Source: Saururus chinensis (Eukaryota; Streptophyta; Magnoliopsida; Piperales; Saururaceae). Taken from it: 64,000 nucleotides of DNA. Both the position numbers and the translations under genes were made by a program. A model generated the notes under the pieces. That model ran no database searches. It was not told the origin of the DNA and saw nothing but the letters and a program-made list of their open reading frames with translations. Each line of letters begins with the position of its first letter. Positions within the stretch are counted from its first letter, which is position 1. Below are positions 9,745 to 22,665 of this stretch, in pieces. Where the stretch lies: contig CP141142.1 of the NCBI GenBank assembly GCA_035235625.1, forward strand, positions 13,298,995 through 13,362,994, in the 5' to 3' direction.

Positions 9745-11875
9745 AATGGAAATGCAAATTGAAAGATTAGGGGTGATTAAATCTTCTTGTTGATTGATGA
9801 GAAAGTATGCAAATTTTTATTGGAATGAGGATTGCAATAGTACTTTTTGGAAATTGAAGGAGAAGCTCATTAGTGCTCCTGTGTTTAGCGATACCCGAAG
9901 GAGAAGAAGGCATTTTTGTTTAGCAATACCCGAAGGATTTAGGTTGTGTTGATGAGAAAGTAGCTACCTATGCATCAAGGTAATTATAAACTCAAGAGCA
10001 AATTTATGCAGCACATGATCTTGAGTTGGTTGTTGTAGTGTTTTCCCTCAAGAGAAGGAGGCACTACTCATACAAACTAACATTTTAAGTATTTACATAT
10101 CATCAAGTCTAAAGTATGTGTTCTCCAAAAAAAAGTCAAACATGAGATAAAGAAGGTAGTTGGAGTATATTAAAGATTATGATTTTACTATCTCTTATCA
10201 TAAAAGAAAAGCTAATGTATTAGTAGACGCTTTGAGCATAAAGATAGTTGTATTAATTGTTGGAATGATGGTGAAGGAGTGATAATTAATCAGTAACTTG
10301 GTTGAGTTACATATCAAAATATTAACCGAAGAAGGAAAATCTTTGATAACCAACTTTAAGGTTAGATCCCACATCGTGCAAAAGATTTTTGATGCCCAAC
10401 AATCCAATGAGGAAGTTTAGAAATTGATGGAAGCAGCTGAGCTTGTAAAAGGTGTTGAGAGAGTACAATTTTAGAACCATTTAATAGTGCCTATCAATGA
10501 GGAGTTGAAGCAAGAGTTATTGAAAACAACACACTATTCTCAATATACTATTCATTATGGACGGACCAAGATGTATTAAGATTCAAAAGAAGGATTCTAA
10601 TGGGGTGGATTGATGAGAGAAATTGCAAATTTTGTAGCAAGGTGTTTGACTTGCCAACTTGGGAAGGTCAATCATCAAAGACCAACGAGAACTCTCAATC
10701 CTCTTGAGATTCTATATGGACGTGTGGGAAGACATTACGATGGAGTTTGTGGTAGGATTACCTAAAACAAAAAAGAAAAATGATGCAATTTTGGTAGTAT
10801 GGATAGACTAACGAGATATGCTCATTTTATATTTGTTAGATTGACTGAAACACTAAAAAGCTTGGCAAGACTTTATATTCAAGAAATAGTAAGACTTCAT
10901 GGTGTGCTATTATCCATAGTGTTCGATAGAAATCATACATTTACATTTAGGTATTGACAAGGTATTCAAAGTGCTTTGGGAAAAAATTGCAGTTCAGTTT
11001 GGCCTTCCACCCACAAATGGGTGGACAATTTGAATGTATTATCCAAATGTTAGGGGATATGCTTTGAGCATACTTGTTGGAATGGAAAAGGAATTGGGAT
11101 GAATTGCCACCTCGTATAGAATTCTCTTACAATAATAGTTATCACTCTAGCATTGGTATGACACTATTTGAGGCACTTTATGATCGGCATTGTAGATCAC
11201 CCACTAGTTGGAATGAGGTGGGTGAAAGACAATTATTTAGAATTAGTAAGTCAGTGTGTTAAGAAAATTCAAGATATTAAGCAAAAGCTTCTTACCGCCC
11301 AAAATCGTTAAAAGAATATGTTGATCTAAGGAGAAGAGATCTAGAATTTAAAGTGGGAGATCATGACTTTTTGAAGGATTTACCAACAAAATGAGTAACG
11401 ACATTTGGAAGGATATGAAAGTTCTGCCCATGATTTGTTAGACTGTTTGAAGTGTTAGAAAGGATTGTCCCTACATGCCCTTCATCTTACAGAGGTACAT
11501 GATGATTTTCATATATCCATGTTGAGGAAGTGTATTCCTAACACAACTAATGTTATCAATGTAACTAGTGCTCAACTTCAATCCAATCTCACTTACAAAG
11601 AAGACCCAATGCGAATATGGGATGGAAATGTTGATATAGCTAGTACTAAACTTCAACCCAATCTCACTTACAAAGAAGAACCAATGCGGATATTCCATAG
11701 CAAAGTTAGAATCTCGAGGAACAAGGCTACTCCCATGGTAAAAGTACTTTGGAGAAGTCAAGATTTGGAGGAAATGACTTGGGAGGATGAAGATGAGTTA
11801 AAGAAAGCTTACCCCCATCTTCTTACCATTGAGTACTTAAATATTGAGGACAAAATTTACTTAAGGATGGAAGGA
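9745..11875 (+). pseudogene. Ty3/gypsy pol remnant: RNase H, integrase
   Basis: The 3' half of a gypsy polyprotein can be followed through many stops and frameshifts. FYWNEDCNSTF and LKEKLISAPVF (from about 9820) belong to the RT/RNase H connection. SLKYVFSKK, then WLEYIKDYDFTISYH and KANVLVDAL (10100-10235) are the gypsy RNase H end. The integrase zinc finger is seen as HYGRTKM and CLTCQLGKVNHQRP near 10555-10680, and the core as LPPRIEFSYNNSYHSS near 11100. Gag, protease and most of RT are missing. RNase H before integrase is the gypsy order. Confidence 0.85.
11465..11875 (+). pseudogene. Gypsy integrase C-terminal region with internal duplication
   Basis: The open frame starting at 11465 contains EVHDDFHISMLRKCIP, a decayed form of the integrase C-terminal entry. 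It ends with PMVKVLWRSQDLEEMTWEDED and KKAYPHL, the C-terminal box next to the 3' LTR. A segment around NLTYKEDPMRI occurs twice in frame (about 84 bp apart). The frame runs on past the polypurine-like stretch into the LTR, so it is not a separate gene. Confidence 0.8.
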
Positions 11876-12095
11876 TGTGACATCCAAGATTTTTTAGGTA
11901 TTTTACATTTTTGGGATGGTGAGTTTATCATTTAATTTAAATATTTCTTCCTAAGTTATCGTTGTCGACAACTACATATCGGCGGTCATGTCATGAAGGT
12001 AATAATGTTGATTTCAAAACTCAGAAAAATAGTTGTAGTGATAAGTTTAAAATTGGCAAAGAGTTCATTTGTAAAAAAGCATTGAGCTACAAGTG
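11876..12095 (+). repeat. Start of gypsy 3' LTR, truncated
   Basis: Directly after a purine-rich stretch (GGATGGAAGGA) the sequence turns to TGTGACATCCAAGATTTTTTAG, a typical chromovirus LTR start following the integrase end. Only about 220 bp can be attributed to this LTR before family A-like sequence begins. Confidence 0.65.
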
Positions 12096-12329
12096 TCATG
12101 CCCCGACACACACCACCATGACCCGAACCCAATCCAAGGAAGGCGAAATGCTGCGCGACGAAGTGAAGTGAAAAGAATTGTAGAAGGCTTAACCCATTTG
12201 GGGTGATTCACATCGAAGTGTACACACGCACCCACATCATCCAAATAACAACATAAAATAAAGCCTCAAGGGTTACACAAGTTAAAATCCAACACTGGCT
12301 AACCATAGTATCAGTTAAGGTCAAGTGTA
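12096..12329 (-). repeat. Family A-like gypsy LTR end fragment
   Basis: The block starts TGTCATGCCCCGACACAC and resembles the terminal 200 bp of LTR A (7774 onward), with the shared stretch from the GACCCGAACCC motif through the GCG-ACGAAG motif. It is cut off on the right by a different LTR start. Confidence 0.55.
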
Positions 12330-12830
12330 AGTGTAATATCTCTTAATTTTTATCTTTAAATTGTGTGAATTGTGTGAATTTTTGTTAGTTTATCGGTTTG
12401 ATTTGATTTTCGGGGTTATGGGTTAGTTAATTATGACTTTATTATTGTTTAGTTTCATTTTAAAGAGTTTTAGTGTCATGCTTGATTTACCCAATTTATA
12501 CTAATTTAATGACATTTTTTTCTATTTTTCCTTTAATTAGGGAAACTAACCCACCATGGGACCCACGTTAGTGTAGGTGGATGTGCGACCCATTTGACCC
12601 TCTAACCTTCTAGTACTTTGTTTAAGTGGGTTCGGGTGTGATTAAATTCATTATTTAAGCTAAATTTTCTCTTAATTAGCCAGTTAAGGTGTATTACCCT
12701 ATTTTTTAGCCCAACAGTTTGTATTTCTAGCTATTTGCCTAATGGGAAAGGGCTGCGTTAGAAGAGAAGAATTGCTCCACCCCCATTTTCCAAAGGAGAA
12801 ACCTTGATTAAGGTGTTCCCGTCACATTCT
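12330..12830 (+). repeat. Gypsy LTR fragment related to family G
   Basis: It opens TGTAATATCTCTTAA. It contains the block running from AATGGGAAAGGGCTG to CCAAAGGAGAAA that recurs at about 44865-44935 (+) and, inverted, near 63165-63245. The fragment ends where the inverted gypsy RT remnant begins. Confidence 0.6.
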
Positions 12831-12839
12831 TTGGCATTT

Positions 12840-14650
12840 CCCAATTCGCCATTGCTTCAACTTTTGAAGTATCTACTAATACTCCTTGTTTCTATATTAC
12901 ATACCCCCAAAAGTTAATGCATTCCATAAAAAAGACACACTTTCTAAACTTGGCTTAAAGTTGATGTTTACAAAGAATTATGAATATTATTTTCAAATTG
13001 TTCTTATGCTTCAATTGTGAGTGAATAAAATAATATGACATCCACAAATATTATAACAAATCAGTCCATAACAAATTTGTAGATCCTAATTCATTAAATT
13101 CATGAAAGCTATAGGGGCATTCATAAGTCCAAAGGGTATCACTACAAATTCATAATGTTCATACCTAGTATGAAAAGTTGTCTTAAAGATGTCTTCCTCT
13201 TTAACTCTCAATTAATGGTATCCAGATCTTATAATTATGTCGGAAAATATCTTGGCTACTTTTAGTTGATCAAACAAGTCATTTATCCTAAGTGAAGAAT
13301 ATTTGTTCTTGATAGTGACTTGATTATTTATTTGGTAATCAATGCAAAGGCTCATGGAACCATCTTTATTCTTCACAAAAAAGACAGGAACCCTAAGGTG
13401 ACACACTAAGCCTAATAAAACCCTTATCCAACAATGCTTGCAATTGGGTCTTTAATTCCTTCAACTATGTAGGAGCAAGTTCGTAGGGAGCTTTAGAGAT
13501 GGGTGAAGTACTAACAATAACTCAATAGTGAAATCCACTTCCCTCTTTGGAGACAAACCCGATAGTTCTTTAGGGAAAACATCAAGAAATTCATTAACTA
13601 CCGGTATGTCCCCCAACTTCAACTTCTTCTTTTCATTTCCACTAATCTTGCTAAGAAGAAAATGCAACTTTTTTATATAAGTCATTTTGACTTGGTAGTA
13701 GAAATAATGAACTTTCTCTTCCTATAATTCCTTGAACTTTAAACATTCGTTCTCCTGGTAAGTGAAAATTTATTTTATTATAAGCTGGTGACCAATCTAT
13801 TCCATAGATTATGTCTTGGTCTACTGATTTAAGTAATGAATTTTAATTTGTTAACACTAATCCTCCAAAATCTATAAATACTTCTCTTAGATACTCATCC
13901 ATAGTAATTGTTTTATTTATAAGAGTGTAAACAACACATGATGTATCTAAATGTCTCCTAAGATATTCCATATCCCAAACAAAAAAAATTGAAATAAAAG
14001 AATGTGAAGCACAAGATCATACAATTTGAAATAATTAATTGAGAATAAGAAGTGTACCTTCTATGACAGAACTGTCTCTCGTAAATTTTGTGGTTAAGAA
14101 GAAATCTCACGCAATGGTCATCGAGCATCTTCATTTTGATTCCGTTGAGGCTTTTGAGGACAATAACAAACAATATGCCATGGTCTCTTATAAGTGTAGC
14201 ATAAGTGAATTTCTCCTCCGCAAGTTTTCCCTAGGTGAATCTGCTTACACATTTGACACTTCTCATCCATTTTTTATGTTATCAAAAGGTATAAAATTCT
14301 TGGCTGGAGGATTGGTATTTCTCATTTGTTTGAAGAGTTTGCTATCTCCCATGTTGCCACCCCTTCCTCTTTTTTTTCCCCACACATTCCAAAGTTTTAA
14401 GTTTGATTCAGTTTCTTCATAAGTACTCTTGACATTATAAAATCTTTCCCCATAATGAAAGCTTAAGCTACAACATCAGCAAAAGAGGTAGGTCTTGAGG
14501 ATAGCATTTTGAACCGAAGTCCATTATTCAATCCCCAAATAAAGTGCTATACCTTTTTTTCCCTTAGTCAGGGTAGCATATTGAACAAACCTTTGGAGTT
14601 GGATGAACTTATTTAACATGAAAAACCCAACTTGGGTAAAAAACTTGAAA
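12840..14650 (-). pseudogene. Ty3/gypsy gag-protease-RT remnant
   Basis: Read on the - strand from 14650 downward. Gag C-terminal sequence (KFIQLQRFVQYATLTKGKK, then RPTSFADVV) fits PF03732-type retrotransposon gag. A CxxC...H zinc-knuckle-like stretch (KCQMCKQIHLGKTC) is seen near 14190-14270. DQDIIYGIDW near 13790 is the protease region. Then VVNEFLDVFPKELSGL (13685-13461) and [20 protein letters not shown] with [13 protein letters not shown] (13406-13212) give the RT start. RT continues as [19 protein letters not shown] to about 12860. The YxDD region is unreadable. Many stops and frame changes are present. Confidence 0.85.
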
Positions 14651-17600
14651 AACCCCTTTTCTTTATTATTTTCCTCTTCATGTTTCATCTTCATCTTCTT
14701 CTACATTCTTTGATTGTCTATCGCCTTTTGAGTTTCTTCAATCAATCCTTGATGAAGAACTCCTTAATAAAACCTCCAGTTGCACATGATGTGGTGTGCA
14801 ATCACTCCTCTTTAATTTATGTGAATCAAAGATCTCTCACCCATAAGAATTTTTTCTCAAATATTTGGTGAATAAGGATTGGCTCTTAAAACTCTCAAGT
14901 TTTTCTCCTCAAAAATTGATTTTCCTCTCTTCAATTTCATCCATGGCTAGTCCTTTTATTGTCTCAAAATGGCTAGGGTTAAAAGAATGCAAGTTGGGGA
15001 CTCCATTTTGGAATCTAAACTAGACAATTATTTCATTAAATGATTGATTGTTTTAGGAGGTGATTGGTCATAAAACTACTTTATTTTAACGAAACTCAGT
15101 GTGATTGATCTTTCTCAAAATCAATTGATCTTTCTAACTATCAGGTAAAAAATTCCAAATCTGAGCCATTCAATGATCGATATATTCAACAATGTTTTCA
15201 AAACCAATCGATCCCTAATGAATAGTTTTCTAAATTTTCACCATCTTTCCCCCCAAAATCATTCCCTTAGATTATTTCAATTAAATCCTAAGTCTTTATT
15301 CCTAAAACTTTAGAATATGTTTGCTCTTATTTTTCAAGTCCTTCAATTCCAAATCTAACTTGATCACAACACTAATCTAATTAGACCTCAAGACTAACAA
15401 TGTACAAGTGTTTTGACATTGATTTGTTCATTGAAATCAGTCAATTTACAACACATACCTCATATGTTATTTTACTTATTCTTTTCTGTCTTCCTCCATT
15501 TGGCCCTTACCTATCCCCAAGTTCCTCTAGCATCCGATTGTCTATGTGGGGAGGGGGGGAGAATGAAGTCTGTCTTTAGTCAGCCCCAGATCCACTTTAT
15601 TGTCCCTTGCTCCAATTTCTCCTTTCTCATCCAGCTTCATTATTATATGACCACATCTTTGTCATGCGGACATCTCCTCCACCCCCTTGCTCTCTAAGAA
15701 GTTGGCTGCCCTCCCTTCATGCACAAAGGCCTTCAATATGCATTATCTTTAGACATATCGCTTTCTCCTGGGTAAGTTCTTGTTGGCCTGACTTTCAACC
15801 TGATGGTCTGATTCGCTCTCTATACAGGAAAATGTACGTCACCATATTCAATCCTTCTTTTTTGCTCACATTTCTTCAATTCAAGTCTTAATGGCCCACA
15901 AGGAAAATAGAACGTAGGGAGTCTCTTGTATTTGTAGTATGTCCAAAAACTTCTCCATTCGGGCTGGCTACATTGCCCCTTTTCTTCAAGGGAAAATGAA
16001 GGGGAACTTCAACCCTTAGTCTAATATACTTTCTCTTATCATTCATGCCTCTTCCCGTGTCCACATCTAACATAGTCCCAAGTTTTCCTACTATTTGCTC
16101 CCCACACATTTTGTAAACATGTAGATGAGAAGTTCCCAAACTTGCATCAGCAAGCAAACACATCACAAAAAAATACTCATTTTTTTACGTGGAAACCCAA
16201 CCGTGGAAAACCATGCGACCACTCTACAGTGATTAATCAATGCACTATAAAGTTTAAGAACTTATAAGACTGAAGTTACCAACCTCCCAACCTAGAGTCC
16301 ATCTCTAGCCAACTTGGCCACCAAAGTCCATCTCGGTGCTTCGAACATCTCTTCACATTCTTCTTCACTAGTACAATCCCTTGATCCTTCCAAAGATTCA
16401 ATTAATGTCCATCATGATGTAGCTCCTCCAATCTCTTTTGTGTGATGTGATTATGACTCTCACAAATTCACTTTTTTAATTTTTAAAGATATTATGAATT
16501 AAACACTCATCTTTCAATAATTTTCTCTTAAATTTCCCACAAAGGTGATAAAAGGAATTTAGTATAGAACTCTCTATTTTTCCTAAAAAGAAAATTCCTC
16601 GTTCTCTTTAAAATTTGTCATCCCTTAGTCCTTATATAGTGGTTTAAGTCAGTTCTACTCATTATGTTTTAATAGATAAAAAACACTTCCCAAAATGACC
16701 TATTTTAAGTAACCACGCTACACTACAATTGATCGCTCCACAGGGTGATCAATTGCTCCCTATTTTGTTCAAAAACCCTAGCAAAACTCAATCAGTTAGA
16801 TTGACCATTCACTATTCTAGACCAAACGAAACTCACCCTAATCAATCCATTCCATTTGGCAATTGATTGTTAACTCTTCTAGATAAAATCTCAAAGCACA
16901 TTCAAGCCCGATTGATTGCTTTTCAAGGATGATTGATCGCATTTGGATGTATTTGTAATTTTTATCATTTTTTATCCATTCTTTTCCCATTACTTACAAA
17001 AGATGTTTTCTATGAAAATCCTAAGTGTTTGTGCCTATGTGTGTGTGATATATACCTTTTTGTTTTCACCCTTCAATCACTTGTATAAAGTCTCCCACCT
17101 TGAATCTTTAGAACATGTCTACTCCAATTTTTAAGTCATTCAATTCAAAATCGGACTTGACACATCACTAATCTAGTCAGAATTCACAAGACTTAAATTA
17201 CACACACAATGCACAAACTTTTGATTATCGAAATGTAGTCAATTACAATACATATGCCACATATGTTCTAAAAGACATTCTGTATAGAATTTGTTTCTTA
17301 TTGAAGGTCCAACTCCTTAACCGAGTTGGCATAGATAAAAAGGGTTTTGGAGATGGTAAAGGAAGAGAGGAAGCTATGAAAATCTAAAGAAAAAGTGTGA
17401 AACTTCTCTATTGAGTTAAAGATAGATATAGATTCCATGACAATTATATTTTGAGTGAAATATCAAAATAGTTATTTGAATTCATGTCTATGCCTTTTGT
17501 TTCATAAATTACTTTATGAGAATGTGTTGCACATACAATTGAACGTCCAAGTGTTTGTTTGAAGAGGTGTTGAGAAGATCAACAATGAGAAGATCATTCA

Positions 17601-17808
17601 TGCTAAAGGACTTGCATTGAAGATATAGATCATTCAAATCAAAGGGGGAGGAAATACTAAGGTTGATACAAGTAAACAGCAGGGTGCTGTTACAAGAGTT
17701 TAGAGTGGCGTGGAAGTCAATTGAGTGAAGAAAAAGACATTTTATTTGTAAACCGGTAACTCTTTAGTTTTTTTAATATAGTGCATTAATTGGTCTAAAT
17801 AGGATATC
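14651..17808. other. About 3.2 kb of AT-rich unassigned DNA, probably retroelement leader/LTR debris
   Basis: No conserved protein motif was found in either strand. Two stretches (about 15105-15210 and 16725-16930) contain repeated short AATTGATC / GATTGATCG words, a habit of many plant LTRs. Near 16185-16215 there is TTTACGTGGAAACCC-type sequence seen in some LTR leaders. A purine-rich run AAAGGGGGAGGAAA near 17642 resembles a copia polypurine tract. These are hints only. Confidence 0.35.
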
Positions 17809-18862
17809 TGATCGTTTATAATTAAACAATTTGCAAGTGTACAAGGTAATTGTACTAGGATAAGTATTTAAGGGTTGTCGAACCCCAGGGATAGATAAAT
17901 TAGTTACTAAATCTAAGAGAAGAATTCGTTGCTTGAAAGTTAAAAGAACTTAAACTTAAATTTAATAAAGAAAGTAATTAAACTAAACTAAAAGAAAGAG
18001 ATTAATATGATGACAGTTACTTAGGAAATAAAATCCACTATAGAACCATAATAATTCCTTAACTTCTAATGTACAAGCTATAATTACTTTAGAAAGAATC
18101 ATTAATTAAATCCATGGCATGAACAATCTTCGACAATAGCACAAATAATTGATATTAAACTAAATTTTAAGCATAACTCATCTAATCATAGTATAACTCA
18201 TCCAATTCATTATTCATATAAACATTGAAACGATTGCATGATCATCTCATCTAAATCATAGAAATTAGAATCAATGTAAATCTCAAACCCATATCAATCT
18301 ATCATCTATAAGATAATAAATCAACATAAAAGTAAATAAACATGAAAAGTTTTCAATTGAAACTTATCTATTACTTCATCAACTCCTAAGTAAAAGAAAA
18401 ACTTAACTGTACATGGTAGAAAAGGGCTCCTCCATTATTTTTTCCTTTTTTTCTCTTCAGAAAATCTATTGGAATCCATCAATTTCAAGCTCCATATGGC
18501 TTTATATAGGCATGAGAATTGTAGGAGAAGTTCTAATAGGAAAAGAATTCAAAACTGTCTCAAAATAGGAAACTACGCGTTGTGCCTTTCAAATGCCCCG
18601 CATGCCTGTTCGAATAAAATATGTTTTTGTTTCTTTTTCAAACTAATGTGTAGTAGTTCGAATGACTATATACCACATTCAAACACCAATGAAGAAAATG
18701 CACATAAAAATCACAAGTTAGCCAATTTAATTCATAACATCATACAAGTGTTCCCGAACCTAATTAACCTTAATTACTAATTATCTAAGCTATGCCAACT
18801 CTTAAACAAGACTAGAAAATAGAATAATTAAGGGAAAAATAACATATAAATTATACTTATCA
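17809..18862 (-). mobile_element. Solo LTR, family E (shortened copy)
   Basis: On the - strand it starts TGATAAGTATAATTTATATG and ends AAACGATCA, matching the two + strand copies at 31498-32862 and 41496-42914. Flanking 5-mers are ATATC (17804-17808) and AAATC (18863-18867), a TSD with one mismatch. The copy is 1054 bp against 1365-1419 bp in the others, so it carries internal deletions. It contains the conserved TATATAAAGCC promoter-like site near 18503 on the - strand. It lies beside the copia remnant at 18870-20450. Confidence 0.85.
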
Positions 18863-18869
18863 AAATCAC

Positions 18870-20450
18870 ATGGTTTTTCCCAAAGGAGGATTATCTACAT
18901 AAGAATTATCTTTTGTATTTGTTTGTTTGATTTTGCATAATTTGCTACACATATGAATTTGGCGCATTGAATAAAAATCTGATTTTGATTTTTTCAACAT
19001 GAGAGAGGAAATATATTTTGTAGCTCTAAATTAAAATTTTGAATTAGAGACACTATATTTAACTTGGTTTTGTCTTTACAAACAAACAAACTAAATTTAT
19101 AGAAGTGAAGGAAGAGAAGAATTTGCCGCCATAGTCACTTTGTAAAGTCTGAAGGTAGTAATTGACTTTTCTTTCTACCATTAGATGGAATAGTTTGAAT
19201 ACATAAAGACAAATCAAATTTACAAGCTAGAGGAAACAACCACAATGAATGAAAATTATTGATATCCATTGGAAAAAGTAACAGGGGAAGGACCCCATAC
19301 TTCACCCTATACTAATTCTAGAGGTTAAGTATTAACTCTATAGTTGACTGAAAATAGGAAATTTAATATTTTTATAACAACACAACTTTAACAGAATGAA
19401 AAGGCAGATTTGAATGGAATTAGAATGTGGTTAAAATGGTGAGAAGATGGAGAATATATATTGAAACATGATAAAGTTGTTAATGCCAGATATCTAATGA
19501 AGTGCAAGAAGTCGGATAAGATGATTTGAGTGGAGTACTAGGTGCTGGAAGATCATAGAGACTATCTCTAGGTATATATTTGAGAAGGACTTGATGTGTT
19601 TTGGAATCCATAACAATAAAATCAATAGATGAAATCCAAAATAACAATGAGCATGAGTGAATGGAGAAATGGATAGCAAATCAGTTTGAAGATTTGGAAC
19701 AAGTAGGACATTTTTAATTTGAAGATTGTGTGAACCTTGTGAATAAGGGAAGCACCTATATATGTGATGGGAGGAGAGAAGCCATTATCCGCAAGAACCT
19801 AGTTGAGGACTAGAATTCTGAAGCAACGTCTAATCGTGATAGTATGTAAGATCTAAATATTGTCATGTGAACCTGTGGGAGAGATATTCCATAGAAAAAT
19901 CACTAAGATGACAATTATTGTAGACAATGGTGGAATGACCTTGAGCATTACAAATTTTACATATGATGAAGCTAGAACAAGGCTGTGCTATAGGATTTAA
20001 AGATGCAAAATTGGATTTATGTTGTTGACAAACACTGCAATGGAAGTTGCCTTTGAAGTGACCTTGAAAAGAAAATTGACCACAACCATAGTAGGCCCCT
20101 TGAGCAGTTCTACCATTACCATTAGCAAGATTGCCAAATGCTTGATTATTTATGAGTGTTGATAAGATCTATTGGAGTAGAGGATGAAACAACTGCAATA
20201 GTAATGTACTCATTATGAGGCTCTTCTTCAAGTAACAAAGCATAGGTATCCTCAAAGGAGAAAGAAAAATGCTCGGGTATTGTTGACACTCCAAATGAAA
20301 AATGCTCGGGTATTGTTGAACACTCCAATCCAAAACCATCTAACACAACTATTGAGGTTTGAATCATCTGAAGTTGGTCAATAATAGCTAGAGAACAAGC
20401 TATTTTCTTGAGGTCAGACATGTAATCCACCAAAAATTTGTGTGTTTATT
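18870..20450 (-). pseudogene. Ty1/copia gag-protease-integrase remnant
   Basis: Read on the - strand: gag (UBN2 type) lies at about 20433-20150, with MVDYMSDLKKIACSLAIID, then a hinge, then SFSFEDTYALLLEEEP. A zinc-knuckle-like CKICNAQGHS follows near 19970. The protease/GAG-pre-integrase part reads IKNVLLVPNLQTDLLSISPF near 19680. Weak integrase similarity (LQSDYGGKFFSSF near 19130) continues to about 19080. The family E LTR abuts its 3' side; RT and RNase H were not found. Stops are frequent. Confidence 0.8.
20267..20333 (-). repeat. 33 bp tandem duplication inside copia gag
   Basis: AAAAATGCTCGGGTATTGTT occurs twice in tandem, giving STIPEHFSF twice in the gag frame. The frame remains open through it. 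Confidence 0.85.
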
Positions 20451-21639
20451 TATTGATTGAAATTTTTGTCTGGGAAGTTGAAATCAAGCTCTAGATTGAG
20501 CTCCACAAGACACTCCAAGGAACCCCAAATGTTAGCGTCTATAGAACATGGATAATTTATGTAATAATTATAAGAGAAATATTAGCATTATGTCTTGACA
20601 TTATTATCAAGCTTGACCATGAGAGATACTATGGTTTAGGCCTATATGTACCATTTGCAATTGTACAAATTTGGGGAGGATATTTAGATCCTCGAAGGAT
20701 GTAATAAAACATCTCACGACTCTAAACAATCGAAAGACCATTACAAAATGACCATTATCCCTTCTCTAATTGATGATTCAAATCACAACCTTCAAAAATG
20801 GTTTATTTTAGTTTTAATTTGCTACACCGTTAGGGGAAGCTAATGTAATATTAGATAGCAGATAGAATTTCTCCCATGTACCAAATGATTGTATGTATAA
20901 CACATATAGTTCCTCCTCCATTTGTATGAACTATGAGATTTGTGGTTCATAAAATAGGATATTCATAGAGAGAGAGAGAATGCTTTAAATGCAAGATAGA
21001 AAAAGGCTTCCAAGGGTATTTATAGAAGGATGAAATATTTAACAAAATGGAAAGTTGTTTTGTTCTCTTTTATAACCATTTTGTAACTCCATTCAATATT
21101 TTCGACTATCTAGTTCTCCTTTTGAAACTATTATGAGAATTTGGCTTCGTGAACTTGTTTTATGAGGTAGTGCTTCTAATTAACTTTGTACTCTAATGGA
21201 TTTGATTTTGTGGAGGTAGGCTTTGTCCGAACCATGTTAAATTTATTTTCTTTGTAATTAGTTTGATTTGGTTTAGGCCATAATATTTGTGATTGCGTAA
21301 TGGATTTGCATGAAAAGTATTTCATTTGTATGTGATTGAAGATTTATTTTTATCACTTTGATTTTATTTTGTTATGTCATTCATCATGCTTGAATTAATT
21401 TGCATCTACTTAAGCGTTATCTCACTACAATTTCACTTTGAAGACTAACTGATGCTTGAAGAAGCAACTCTACGATAACTTCTTGATGGCCCATCTACAA
21501 TAAATGTAGTTAAAGATGTTATTGATTTGTCAAGAGCAAAGCCAATAAATGAGTCTTGACTGAAGTAGATTTTCCAACATCTATTAATGTTGCATATATC
21601 ATACTTCTTAATAAAATTCATCAATGCCACCTGATTGCA
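20451..21639. other. Unassigned DNA upstream of the copia gag remnant
   Basis: This should hold the leader and 5' LTR of the - strand copia element, but no clear primer-binding site or LTR boundary could be fixed. An AG microsatellite of about 16 bp lies near 20965. Nothing protein-like was recognised. Confidence 0.4.
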
Positions 21640-21647
21640 CCCATTGT

Positions 21648-21950
21648 CACTCTCCTCTCTCTCCCTTCTCTCTCTACCCTCTCTCTCCCTTCTCTCTCCC
21701 TTCTCTCCCTCCCTTCTCTCTCTACCTTCTCTCTCTCCCCTCTCTTTCTCTCTACCCTCCCTCTCCTTTCTGTCTCTCCTCCCTCTGTCTCCCTTCTCTC
21801 TCTTTCCCCTATCTCCCTCTCTCCCTCCTCCCTCTCCCTCCTCCCTCCTCTCTCTCTCTCCTCCCTCTCTCCACCCTCTTCTCTCTCTCTCTTCCCTCTC
21901 CTCTCTCTCTTCCCTCCCTCTCCTCTCTCCTTACACACTCTCTCCTCTAA
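21648..21950 (+). repeat. CT-rich low-complexity tract of the CACTA element
   Basis: About 300 bp made almost only of C and T, with CTCTCTCC and CCTCC words. It yields long Ser/Pro/Leu or Arg/Glu-only open frames in several frames, which are artefacts of composition. Confidence 0.95.
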
Positions 21951-22014
21951 TTTCAATTTTTTAAGATTTTTTTCATGAAATTTAATTTTAAAATATTTAA
22001 AAAAATTAAAAGAA

Positions 22015-22660
22015 ATTATATTAGCGACATTTATTGTTATACGTCACGTATTAACAATGTATAAAATTATTCGTCGCTAATACTTATACTAATAGTGATG
22101 TATCAAAATATACGTCAATATTAGTATGTATTTTAATTTAATTTTTTTATTTTAAAAATAAAAAATTAATAGTTCATTTTCAAAAAAAATTTAAATAAAA
22201 TTACTCTCCCTCTCCTCTCTCTCTCTTTCCCTCCCTCTCTTCTAATTTCAAAATTTTATGACATTTTATATTTAAAAATTAATTTTAAAAATAAAAAATA
22301 AAATGAAATTAATCGTATTAGCCACTTATGATTCTATACGTCGCTAAAAAATTTATTTTACTTTATATTTTTATTGTAATTAATAAGTATTAGTGACACT
22401 TATGCTAAACGTCGCTAATAGAAGATCTATTAGCGACGCTCCAAATAAGCGTCGCTAATAGTTATCATTTTTTATTTAAAATATATAGCAACGCTTATTA
22501 TAAATTGTCACTAATAGCTGACTATTAGCGACGTATAGATTTATGCGTTGCTAATAGTTGACTTTATTAAGGAGCTTTTTCATATGTCACAAATAGTTAT
22601 TTTTAGCGACGCTTGATTTTGTGTCGCTAATAAATATGTCGTTAATACTACATTTTGTTG
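22015..22660. repeat. Subterminal TTAGCGACG/CGTCGCTAA repeats
   Basis: Short inverted pairs of the type TATTAGCGACG...CGTCGCTAATA recur about every 40-70 bp, interrupted by A/T-rich linker and a short CT tract at 22205-22240. In CACTA elements such subterminal repeats bind the element-encoded DNA-binding protein; that role here is inferred. Confidence 0.85.
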
Positions 22661-22665
22661 TAGTG

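Larger units (their letters stand above)
21640..22665 (-). mobile_element. Truncated CACTA (En/Spm-type) transposon end
   Basis: The right boundary reads ...TTTTGTTGTAGTG at 22665; its reverse complement CACTACAACAAAATGTAG matches the left terminus of the large CACTA element at 46797. Inside it are many TTAGCGACG / CGTCGCTAA words in both orientations, the subterminal repeats of this family. Further in lies a pure pyrimidine tract, as in the large element but on the opposite strand. The opposite terminus was not found, so the copy is truncated near 21640. No transposase sequence is visible. Confidence 0.8.

Noticed and set aside
21423..21440. CACTACAATTTC as left end of the CACTA copy at 21640-22665
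   Set aside because: It departs from CACTACAACAAAA after eight bases, and no matching 3 bp target duplication is present (TCT against GCT).
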